In this document: positions 25,701 to 32,918 of the stretch, in pieces | Layout: every line of letters begins with the position of its first letter | Numbering within the stretch: the stretch's first letter is position 1 | NCBI GenBank assembly: GCA_028285305.1 | Contig: JANQPV010000004.1 | Location: forward strand, 1-41,684 | DNA length: 41,684 bases | Direction of reading: 5' to 3' | From: Alphaproteobacteria bacterium | Lineage (GTDB): Bacteria; Pseudomonadota; Alphaproteobacteria; SMXP01 | Notes under the pieces: generated by a model | The model's database searches: none | What the model was told of the DNA's origin: nothing | The model's input: the letters and a program-made list of their open reading frames with translations, nothing else | Position numbers and translations under genes: made by a program

Positions 25701-25811
25701 GCGGCGGTGCTGCACCTTGGGAAGGGGGTGAAAGCCCCATCCCAGCGGGACCCTTACAATTGCACCGCCGCTGTGCGGCTTGAGTTAAACGGCGCTCTCG
25801 GCTCAACGCAC
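25701..25811. ncRNA. Strongly folded element, HEARO/omega-RNA-like in outline
   Basis: Two adjacent structures are visible. The first is a perfect 10-bp stem GCGGCGGTGC/GCACCGCCGC (25701-25710/25762-25771) enclosing GGGA..GGGG/CCCC..TCCC (719-743 of the same block, loop TGAAAG). The second is GTGCG..TTGAG with CTCAA-CGCAC (25773-25784/25802-25811). The motifs CACCTTGGG, GTGAAAGCCCC and CCCTTACAATTGCACCG recall to me the scaffold of HEARO (IscB-type omega) RNAs; a group II intron fragment is the alternative. No HNH, TnpB or reverse-transcriptase gene is nearby. Orientation is probably plus if the omega idea holds. The family is a guess; the fold is plain in the sequence. Confidence 0.35.
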
Positions 25812-26145
25812 TGACGGCTCTTTTCACATGAGGCCACCACTCACATAGAAGCCAAAAAGGGGGGATTGTTTTCTTGAAAGCAGCGAAGTCTCCATCCGGC
25901 CCAATCCTGACGTAAATTGATTGCGCTTGAGGCGTCACCTTTTGGCTTAGTTAAGAACGTTCAATGTATGATTGGGTCCGACAAAAGACCTGGGCATTTT
26001 CGAAGGCGCAGTTCGTAAGCTCGGCTGGTCATACACCTCAAAGACGGCACGCGCGTAGGCGTTGGCGAGTTGCGTGACGCGGTAAGTCAAATTGAGAGTT
26101 ACGAACAGAGGAAGACCGGCACGCTAAGGATCACTGGTACGATGC

Positions 26146-26373
26146 TCAACTGAGTCCGCCGTTACCCTCTTTCGTCCCTGCAATGACTGATCGTCCCTTA
26201 ACTGCTTCGCGGCACTTGGAACATTTTCCTCGGTCGATGTCAGACTTAGCTAGTTTGTGACCGCAATTCCTGCAAGCCGGCAATTCTTGTGTTTTTGGAC
26301 CACGCTCTGGACTCTCCTGAAAAACACGTTTGGATCGCCCAGGTGCAACATAGTGCCTCGACAGCTTGATCAT
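26146..26373 (-). CDS. Small zinc-ribbon protein, unknown function
   Basis: A 75-residue basic protein with two CxxC knuckles (ACRNCGHK and GKCSKCRE, 11 residues between the pairs), a zinc-ribbon pattern seen in nucleic-acid-binding and adaptor proteins. The N-terminal half is basic and Pro/Arg-rich, probably disordered. The ribosome site is poor. It belongs to the AT-richer insert between the tetR repeats. I know no family for it. Confidence 0.5.
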   Translation of the reverse strand: MIKLSRHYVAPGRSKRVFQESPERGPKTQELPACRNCGHKLAKSDIDRGKCSKCREAVKGRSVIAGTKEGNGGLS

Positions 26374-26467
26374 AGTTGAAGATCCGATTTTGCTGAGATG
26401 TTCGCCAAAGAAGTTGTGAAGGCGGACCTGGACTAACCCAGACCCGCCTAGGGCGTTTTCGCCTTTG

Positions 26468-26656
26468 TCAGCCTGCAGCGGCCAAAATGCAAAGTATGAT
26501 GAAGCCTACAATGATCATTTCAGCTAAACCGCCACCACTTTCGCCACCGATTCCAATACCGAATGAGGGGCCACCTGAGCATTCCTTTTCTTGGGACGGC
26601 TCGGCCGAAATACTGTCGATTTGCTTTGCGCATTCTTCAATTATGATGTCTTCCAT
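26468..26656 (-). CDS. Gly-rich small tail-anchored membrane peptide
   Basis: A 62-residue peptide in three parts: an acidic N-terminus with two Cys (MEDIIIEECAKQIDS to QEKEC), a Gly/Ser segment (SGGPSFGIGIGGESGGG), and a C-terminal hydrophobic helix (MIIVGFIILCILAAAG). AAGGA 7 nt before the ATG supports translation. The layout (acidic leader, GG motifs, glycine-rich part, hydrophobic end) resembles precursor peptides of class II microcins as well as small membrane toxins, but no transporter, protease or immunity gene is evident nearby. It is the third element of the insert and convergent in sense with the zinc-ribbon gene downstream on the same strand (94 bases apart). Confidence 0.55.
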   Translation of the reverse strand: MEDIIIEECAKQIDSISAEPSQEKECSGGPSFGIGIGGESGGGLAEMIIVGFIILCILAAAG

Positions 26657-26853
26657 GACAATGTCCTTTACTTGTATGTTGGGTTATCGACATCCAGAAG
26701 ATAAACATTAAGTCGCTACTTGTAGCAGCAAGAGATTGGCAAAAATCAATTGAATCTAACGAGCGATTTGCCGGTTTTTTGCCGGGGGGCGACTATTCAA
26801 AAACAAGGATCCGTGTAAGGATACCAACTACGAGTGTCAGAACGCATTGACAT

Positions 26854-28356
26854 GTGAAAATTTCCTGGAGGAGATGGCTGGAGCGCGCCCCTACGATGAG
26901 AACCAGAATCAGCTCACTATCATTGAGTCAATTGCAGCCGAAGGAACGGGCTAACATTATTAGGGATGTTCTCTCCGTTAACGTAGAGCAACTCGCTTCG
27001 GCCGAGTATTTCGACGTCAAAGAAGGCAAAAAGACACGTGTATTCTCGCGGCTAACATCTACGTCATCAATAGCAAAACTGTTTAGACCAGCCAATACGA
27101 CCACACCGTGGAGAGCGGAATACTCCATCCCGTTTGTATTGTGGTTACAGCAAGAACAAGGATATAAGAATGCCCCTCTGACTTTGTTTGTAGCTAACGC
27201 GACCACTGAAGAAGAATTCTTAGATCTGTTGTATAACGGAGACCCAGAGGAAAAACCTCTGGTGAAGAACAGTAGTGCGATTTCCATTCCAAAGTACCGG
27301 CGTCCGGAGGAGAATAGGGTCAGTCTACTGATTAAACAAGCTCTGGCAGTTTCCCGGGACCCTGAGTATTTCCGTAAGCCATCTGCAACAGAACATAGCC
27401 TTGCGGAGCGGAACGCGCGTGACTTGGATGAGTTGCTTGTGCAGGGCGACGTGTTATTGCCTCCTGACGAACTTATAAATATGGGCAATATTCTAGAACT
27501 TTGCACCGGATGCGGAAAGGGAGCGGAAGAATACCCAGTCTTTGCATCCAGTTTCGAGAGCCAATGGGATCGACTGGACGAGCTGGAAATGTCTTTAGAA
27601 ACAGATGAGCATTATATTGGCCTGGCGCAACTTGGGTCTAGAATTGTTCAAGGAAAGATAATCAGTGGGCGGCTTGAAGAGGCGCGGCCAGACGCACAAG
27701 CGATAGAAGACTGGATTACCCGAGGACTTATTCGTAAGGACAATTATTGGGGCGTGGCTCTGGATGCGAGGATTAATCAAGTCCTGATAGAATCTGAAAT
27801 AGCAGTAGATATATGGATTGAGGAATTCCCAAGGATAGCTGCAAATAACTGCAGTGAGAATTCTTTTGAGTACTTCAAGGCTTTGAAGTGCAGGGCATGC
27901 CGCGCGATTTCCTGTGGTTCTCCAAAGGCACGCGAATGCGTAGAAGATGCGAAAGAGGCATTTGCTAGATATGAGACTCGATTGGCGGCTCATTCGGAGC
28001 ACTTAGAACACGAGCGAGGTGATTTAGCGTATTTGGAAATTCATTTTATCGCAGAAAATTCATCGTTGCGAGGTAGATCTCAAGGCAAAGACCTGCGTGA
28101 CATTGTGGGGATTGAGAAATTAGAAGAAAACGTGAAACTCCGGAACGCCCCAATCAGAAATGCCCGCGCGCTTTTGCTACTTTGGAAGGCCACTGGACGT
28201 GAGAGAACTGATCTCTTGATAAGGGCGCAGCGATTGGCCTGGAAGCAGCCGTCGTTAAAGCACATTTGCCTATTTAGCGTGTCTGGTCTACGCGACGAAA
28301 TTACCGGCGCGTTGCGTATTGCAGGTGGATTGGAACCTAGAGAAGCACGACTTTGA
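26854..28356 (+). CDS. 500-residue protein of unknown function
   Basis: I recognise no family. The protein is mostly helical, without signal peptide or membrane segment, with an early Ser/Leu-rich part, a cysteine cluster in the middle (ELCTGCGKG, and later KCRACRAISCGSPKARECVED) that could bind metal, and a C-terminal helical-repeat-like section (RNARALLLLWKATGRERTDLL). Codon use is AT-richer than its neighbours (many AGA, ATA, TTA, GAA), a sign of foreign origin. The start is uncertain: GTG 26854 has no ribosome site, while ATG 26896 lies 20 bases past the only GGAGG. A GGAGGAG directly before ATG 26875 opens a 26-codon frame out of phase with the main one. The function might be defence-related given the island context, but nothing shows it. 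Confidence 0.7.
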   Translation: MKISWRRWLERAPTMRTRISSLSLSQLQPKERANIIRDVLSVNVEQLASAEYFDVKEGKKTRVFSRLTSTSSIAKLFRPANTTTPWRAEYSIPFVLWLQQEQGYKNAPLTLFVANATTEEEFLDLLYNGDPEEKPLVKNSSAISIPKYRRPEENRVSLLIKQALAVSRDPEYFRKPSATEHSLAERNARDLDELLVQGDVLLPPDELINMGNILELCTGCGKGAEEYPVFASSFESQWDRLDELEMSLETDEHYIGLAQLGSRIVQGKIISGRLEEARPDAQAIEDWITRGLIRKDNYWGVALDARINQVLIESEIAVDIWIEEFPRIAANNCSENSFEYFKALKCRACRAISCGSPKARECVEDAKEAFARYETRLAAHSEHLEHERGDLAYLEIHFIAENSSLRGRSQGKDLRDIVGIEKLEENVKLRNAPIRNARALLLLWKATGRERTDLLIRAQRLAWKQPSLKHICLFSVSGLRDEITGALRIAGGLEPREARL

Positions 28357-28645
28357 CAGTACTTCCAACGATTGCAGTCAGTCAGTGATTCGAAGCTTAT
28401 CTGTGAAAGGCGCTTTTTGGGTCGATAGAATACAAAGAGTTTTGGTCTCCGTCATTTTGAGCGCAGCCCGCGTGCTTGGTCACTATTCGTCAAAAGTTCA
28501 GAGTTGTACGGCAAACGAGCCGTTCCTTAACTTTGGCAAGAATGTCAACTATTGGCGAAAGCCCGACGTTGGTCAATCACACCAGACGGGAAGAAAAAGA
28601 CCGATCACTTTGGCCCTCATGGAACTTCGCGCGCGTGAAGTGTCA

Positions 28646-29209
28646 TCACGTGAACGACGACAGCAAGGCGTTGGCTCGCTTCCCAAAATCCTTTTCCGTC
28701 AGTGTGGGATCGCTCAGGCAGTCGAGCAGAAAGCCACGCACCAGATTGGTGAGCGCACAAGCAAGACGCTCAGGTTGTTTGTAGCCAGAATACTTCAAAT
28801 CACCCGCCAGCCTGTCAATGCCCTCTTGTACCCAGTTTGTCAGAAGGTCCGCGAACTCAGGGTTACGGCTGCCGTAAAGCGCCAGTTCCAGATCGAGGCG
28901 TACGGACGAGCTGTCCGTAATTTCCTCCTTCACGACGCTCGCCAAAACATCGATGACTTGCGCCCTTGTCATGTTCTTTGTTGGCTCCCAACCGATCTTG
29001 CTCCGGTAGTCCTGAAAGGATCCCAGATAGGCCTCAAAGGCTTTGCGAATGAGCCCCTCTCGGGTCGGAAAATGATAGCCGACGACGCCGTGTGAAAGAC
29101 CGGCTTTTTGCCCCACGCGCCGGTGCGTGACGGCATCCACCCCTTCTTTGTCGATCACCTGAAGCGCGGCTTCCAGCACTTGCAGCCGCGTCTTCTCACC
29201 AGCTTTCAC
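28646..29209 (-). CDS. TetR-family repressor of the flavoprotein operon
   Basis: A 187-residue TetR regulator. The DNA-binding part (about 8-52) reads VTHRRVGQKAGLSHGVVGYHF; the rest is helical and ends LSDPTLTEKDFGKRANALLSSFT minus the last residues. GTG 29209 is the start (GGTGAGG 5 nt upstream). It is divergent from the membrane-protein gene at 29341 and the gap carries a very long inverted repeat, so it should repress that operon. Its 3' part is duplicated as a fragment at 25633-25694. Confidence 0.9.
   Translation of the reverse strand: MKAGEKTRLQVLEAALQVIDKEGVDAVTHRRVGQKAGLSHGVVGYHFPTREGLIRKAFEAYLGSFQDYRSKIGWEPTKNMTRAQVIDVLASVVKEEITDSSSVRLDLELALYGSRNPEFADLLTNWVQEGIDRLAGDLKYSGYKQPERLACALTNLVRGFLLDCLSDPTLTEKDFGKRANALLSSFT
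28685..28746 (-). repeat. Right copy of the tetR-derived direct repeat
   Basis: Intact coding sequence near the 3' end of the tetR gene, matching 25633-25694 at 55 of 62 bases. The two copies bracket the insert with the three unknown genes. Confidence 0.85.
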
Positions 29210-29275
29210 GTTCGCCTCACCCTATTTCCGTTCGTCACATCGACGCGATAGGCACCGCCGCGAGGAATAACAAAA

Positions 29276-29321
29276 TTCTTGACAAATGTAAAAGAACATA
29301 TATCTTTACATTTGTCAAGAA
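29276..29321. promoter_or_regulatory. Long inverted-repeat operator with embedded -35 elements
   Basis: Left arm 29276-29295 (TTCTTGACAAATGTAAAAGA) and right arm 29303-29321 (TCTTTACATTTGTCAAGAA) are complementary apart from one extra A, with a 7-base spacer. Each arm contains TTGACA reading outwards into its own gene's promoter, so repressor binding would block both divergent transcripts (tetR and the membrane-flavoprotein-dioxygenase operon). Confidence 0.85.
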
Positions 29322-29340
29322 AACGGACGGAGGTTGCCCC

Positions 29341-30051
29341 ATGAAGGAACTCTCAAATCGCATCAACACGTTGGGTGTGGTGGCCGGTGCCGTCTTCATC
29401 ATCACCGGCATCCTCTCTTTCTTTCTACCTCTGGATGCCCCGGCCCCCACGCAAGAAGACACAGCTCTTTGGCACATGAACACAGCGGGCCCTTATCTTT
29501 TCGGATGGCTCAATCAGATTATCGCCATGCTTGCTCTGTCGGTGGTCTTGGCGGTGGCCGCATGGCAGATATTTCCCGCCGCACCGCTTCGTGCAGGCAC
29601 GGTTTGGGTCTTGACGGTGAGTTCAACGGTCGTCTTCCTTATCTCCAAGTTCCTGTCCATTTGGGCCGTCCCGTTGCTGGCCAAAGCCATTGCAGCAGGA
29701 AGCAACGAAAGCGAAGCAGCCGCAACTTTGTTGTCTGCGCTCGGACCATCAACGGCATTCGGTCTTATTCCGTCCATGGATTATCTGGGATTTTGGCTTT
29801 ACGCCCTCATCGGCTTTTTTGCCTTTCGGCCGCTTTTTCGCCTATCCTGGAGCGCGAAGATCGCCGCGGTCGTATTGCTCATATATGGGATTGCGTTCCA
29901 CCTTGTCGGCATCGCTGTCTTGATCGACATCCTGTCTCAAAGCCAAGTGGGCGACAGCGTCATGTCAATCGCCTATCTCGTTGCCATCGCGGCCATCGCA
30001 TCCCTGTTTCACTTCCGGGCGCCTGTCCTATCGAACCCCAAACGAGCATGA
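29341..30051 (+). CDS. Multi-pass membrane protein, first gene of the flavoprotein operon
   Basis: A 236-residue inner-membrane protein with about six hydrophobic helices (near residues 12-30, 52-75, 84-110, 143-163, 168-190 and 205-225) and no catalytic motif I can name. Between helices 1 and 2 lies a conserved-looking DTALWHMNTAGPYLFGWLNQI segment, quoted only as WHMNTAGPYLFGW. It may transport or anchor something for the next two genes: the flavoprotein starts 9 bases downstream. GGAGG 7 nt before the ATG is strong, and the inverted-repeat operator ends 19 bases upstream. Confidence 0.75.
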   Translation: MKELSNRINTLGVVAGAVFIITGILSFFLPLDAPAPTQEDTALWHMNTAGPYLFGWLNQIIAMLALSVVLAVAAWQIFPAAPLRAGTVWVLTVSSTVVFLISKFLSIWAVPLLAKAIAAGSNESEAAATLLSALGPSTAFGLIPSMDYLGFWLYALIGFFAFRPLFRLSWSAKIAAVVLLIYGIAFHLVGIAVLIDILSQSQVGDSVMSIAYLVAIAAIASLFHFRAPVLSNPKRA

Positions 30052-30060
30052 GTGAGGACG

Positions 30061-31950
30061 ATGACCAATCGAAAACCGATTACCCGCCGGGACTTTCTCA
30101 ACGGAACAGCGGTGGCCGTCACCGCGGCTGGACTGGCTCCTCATGGATGGGCCCAGTCCCTTGTCGGCGGCACCGCCTCGTTTAGAGACGATACGTACTA
30201 TCCGCCAAGCCTCACCGGCATGAGAGGTAACCATCCAGGGGCCTTCGACGCTGCCCATGCACTCGCGTGGAACGACAATGCCCCATCCATGTTCCGCGAC
30301 ACCGGCGAAGACTATGACTTGGTTGTTATCGGTGGCGGGCTGAGCGGTTTGGCGGCAGCTTTGTTTTTTCAACAAGAACGCGGGCCAGACCAGCGTATTC
30401 TCATTCTCGACAATCACGATGATTTTGGCGGCCACGCCAAGAGGAACGAATTCAACGTCGCAGGCCGCATGTTGCTCGGCGTCGGCGGCAGCATCAACTT
30501 GGAGGCGCCGAAAAACTATAGCCGGACTGCCAAAGCTCTCCTCAAAGACCTCGGCATTGACATGACGAAGCTCGAAGCGGCGAATGATCCAACTTACATA
30601 ATGTCTGGAGGCGGGCGCAACACGGGCTATTATGTCAAAACGAGCCGAGGTGAATCGCGGATGATCACCGGGCGCTGGATGGGGGCGTTGCGCGGAAAAA
30701 CCGATCCCGCACCGTTCATCGAACAACTCCCGTACACGAAGGAAGACAAGGCGGCGCTCCTCAAGTTGGTTGGAGGCGAGTGGGATTTCCTCGTTGGCCT
30801 GTCTGTTTCCGAGCGCGCTGACTATCTGTCCTCTCACTCCTATTACGAGTTTTTGACCGACAAGGTGGGACTTTCCGAAGAAGCCCTTTCTTTCGCCGAC
30901 CCGATCCTGCGCCCGAACTATGGCGTGGGCGGAGACGGTCTGTCTGTCAGCGAAGCCCTATTTGGGGGGGCACCGGGGCTTCGCGCAGTGGGATGGCCCT
31001 GGGCCTGGGGCGAACGCCTCTTCTACAATGAGGACCGCCCGTTCCATGCATTAGTCTTTCCAGATGGCAATGCCTCAGTCGCACGGCTCATGGTCCGCAG
31101 ACTGATCCCTGACGTGGCGCCCGGCACCACAATGGATGACATCGTCAATGCCCGCTTTGACTATAGCAAGCTCGACGCAGAAGGATCGCCGGTGCGAATT
31201 CGCCTCAACAGCACAGCCGTTCGTGTACAGCAAGAGGGTGAAAGCGTCTCCGTCTCCTATGCTGTGGACGGCCGTGCTCACCGCGTTCGGGCAAAACACT
31301 GTATCCTGGCATGCTACAATGCCATCATTCCACATCTATTGCCTGAGCTCCCGGATGAGCAGAGAGATGCGCTGAAATACGGCTCAAAAGTACCGCTCAT
31401 TTGGACGAATGTCGCCCTACGCGATGGCTCCCCTTTCCACCGCGCCGGGTCTGACATCTTTCTGTGTCCGAATAGCTTCTTTCAATTTGTGACAAAAGCA
31501 CCCCCGACCAAGATGGACGGCTATCAGGCACCACAAGACCCTGCCGATCCGCTCGTCGTCTTCATGTGGCATATGCCCGTTCCCCGAAAGCAAGAAGGAC
31601 AAACCGCCCGCGATCTCTTCAGGTTGGCACGCTATGAGCTTCTTGAAACCCCCTTCTCCAAATTCGAAGAGGAGGTCAAGGCACAACTCACCGACATGTA
31701 CGGCGAGTACGGATTTGTAGCTGACAGGGACATTGAAGCCATTACAGTCAATCGATGGTCGCACGGCTATGCTTATATCTATCTAGATCTCGATGACCCA
31801 AAGTTTAAAGACGGACAACACCCCCATGAGATCGGCCGCAAACAGTTCGGACGCATTTCAATCGCCAACACCGATTCCGAGGCGAGAGCTTACCTTGACG
31901 CCGCCATTGACGCGGCTTGGCGCGCAGTGGAAGAACAACTCTCTCTGTAA
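30061..31950 (+). CDS. Tat-exported FAD-dependent oxidoreductase
   Basis: A 629-residue flavoprotein with a twin-arginine signal (TRRDFLNGTAV, cleavage near GWA-QS), so it is folded with FAD and exported to the periplasm. The FAD fold has VVIGGGLSGLAAALFF near residues 86-101 followed by ILDNHDDFGGHAKRNEF, an amine-oxidase-like layout (spermidine-dehydrogenase-type proteins share GGHAKRNEF). The C-terminal part contains VNRWSHGYAYIY, typical of amine-oxidase-like enzymes. Oxidation of an amine or alcohol is likely; the substrate is unknown. ATG 30061 is chosen over GTG 30052, which would sit directly on the previous stop. Confidence 0.88.
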   Translation: MTNRKPITRRDFLNGTAVAVTAAGLAPHGWAQSLVGGTASFRDDTYYPPSLTGMRGNHPGAFDAAHALAWNDNAPSMFRDTGEDYDLVVIGGGLSGLAAALFFQQERGPDQRILILDNHDDFGGHAKRNEFNVAGRMLLGVGGSINLEAPKNYSRTAKALLKDLGIDMTKLEAANDPTYIMSGGGRNTGYYVKTSRGESRMITGRWMGALRGKTDPAPFIEQLPYTKEDKAALLKLVGGEWDFLVGLSVSERADYLSSHSYYEFLTDKVGLSEEALSFADPILRPNYGVGGDGLSVSEALFGGAPGLRAVGWPWAWGERLFYNEDRPFHALVFPDGNASVARLMVRRLIPDVAPGTTMDDIVNARFDYSKLDAEGSPVRIRLNSTAVRVQQEGESVSVSYAVDGRAHRVRAKHCILACYNAIIPHLLPELPDEQRDALKYGSKVPLIWTNVALRDGSPFHRAGSDIFLCPNSFFQFVTKAPPTKMDGYQAPQDPADPLVVFMWHMPVPRKQEGQTARDLFRLARYELLETPFSKFEEEVKAQLTDMYGEYGFVADRDIEAITVNRWSHGYAYIYLDLDDPKFKDGQHPHEIGRKQFGRISIANTDSEARAYLDAAIDAAWRAVEEQLSL

Positions 31951-31966
31951 ATGGAGGCTTTGAAGT

Positions 31967-32767
31967 ATGACCATCCCGCAATTTCCTCATGATGCTGATC
32001 CGCTTACCGTTTCAGATGCCTTTGAAAAGGCCGGATGCGTAGTGGTAACAGATGTTCTGAATGAAACCGCACGCAACTCCATCCGCGCGGAGCTGGCCCC
32101 CCACATGGAAAAGGCCCGTGTTGAGCAAGAAGACGATCCGGAAGAGTTTTATCCCGGCCGAACCCGCCGCGTGACCGCTCTGGTAAGCCGCTCGCCGACG
32201 GTCACAGATCAGCTGGTCGCTCACCCGGTCTCGAAGAACATGTGCGATACGTTCCTCTTGCCGAACGGGGAGTTTGGCTACCAGCTCCACGTGACGGCCG
32301 CGCTCGAAGTTGGTCCCGGAGCGCGCACGCAAGTGCTGCACCGCGAAGAAGATTCGTTTACGTTCTTTCCGTTGCCACGGCCGAACTTGATCGTTGCCAG
32401 CATGTGGGCCGTTTCGGACTTTCGTTCGGACAACGGTGCCACCTTGCTGGTACCTGGCAGCCACAAATGGACGGAGGATCGCATCCCCAAAGACAACGAG
32501 ATCGTTCAGGCAGAAATGCCCGCAGGTTCCGTTCTCTTTTGGTCGGGGGGTTTGCTCCATGGCGCCGGCGCCAACACGTCTGAGGATTGGCGGTACGGCG
32601 TGATTCTCACCTATTCTCTCGGCTGGCTGCGCCAGGAGGAAAACCAGTATCTGGATGTCCCCCCGGAGCGGGTTGCGGCCCTGTCGCCAGAAGTACGGAA
32701 AATAGCTGGGTTTGACATGTACAGCGCCCTCGGATTGTACGATCCGTCCGCGATGGAGCGAGGCTAG
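31967..32767 (+). CDS. Phytanoyl-CoA dioxygenase (PhyH) family protein
   Basis: A 266-residue non-haem iron, 2-oxoglutarate-type dioxygenase. Seen: the N-terminal FEKAGCVVVTDVL, a probable metal pair in VLHREED (His and Glu), DNGATLLVPGSHKW (the usual PGSH element), and a distal His in LLHGAGANTSEDWRYGVIL, cited as LLHGAGAN. The facial triad appears as H-x-E rather than H-x-D, a departure worth testing. Third gene of the TetR-controlled operon, 16 bases after the flavoprotein; GGAGG lies before the ATG. A hydroxylation step in the same pathway is likely. Confidence 0.85.
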   Translation: MTIPQFPHDADPLTVSDAFEKAGCVVVTDVLNETARNSIRAELAPHMEKARVEQEDDPEEFYPGRTRRVTALVSRSPTVTDQLVAHPVSKNMCDTFLLPNGEFGYQLHVTAALEVGPGARTQVLHREEDSFTFFPLPRPNLIVASMWAVSDFRSDNGATLLVPGSHKWTEDRIPKDNEIVQAEMPAGSVLFWSGGLLHGAGANTSEDWRYGVILTYSLGWLRQEENQYLDVPPERVAALSPEVRKIAGFDMYSALGLYDPSAMERG

Positions 32768-32918
32768 ACGAGAGGCCCAAACGCCGCAAATCCGACCGGG
32801 TTCGAGACGATCCGGCTCACACATATACCCCAGGGTCGGCTTTCACCGCGAATATCTGGACGGGCGCCAGTGGAGACTGTTAGCCTGTAGGCAGTCTTAG
32901 GTCTATAAGGCTCGGGAA

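Larger units (their letters stand above)
25526..26145. other. 620-base region: tetR fragment, folded element, gene debris
   Basis: No intact gene. It contains a tetR 3'-end fragment (25633-25694), two adjacent hairpins (25701-25811), and farther right a frame without a start codon (26019-26153) reading ARLVIHLKDGTRVGVGELR and on to a stop, which looks like the 3' end of a lost gene. The composition and the junctions suggest an insertion or rearrangement boundary. Confidence 0.55.

Noticed and set aside
25627-25938. 103-codon minus-strand frame ending in TetR-like sequence
   Set aside because: Only the last 21 codons resemble TetR; the rest reads through the hairpin element and is not a protein fold.
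26875-26955. 26-codon frame after GGAGGAG inside the start of the 500-residue gene
   Set aside because: Too short and without comparison to call as a gene; kept only as a note on the start ambiguity.
28319-29095. Plus-strand frame of 258 codons across the tetR gene
   Set aside because: Mirror frame of the TetR coding sequence with irregular composition.
32012-32824. Minus-strand frame of 270 codons opposite the PhyH gene
   Set aside because: Shadow; PhyH motifs on the plus strand are clear.
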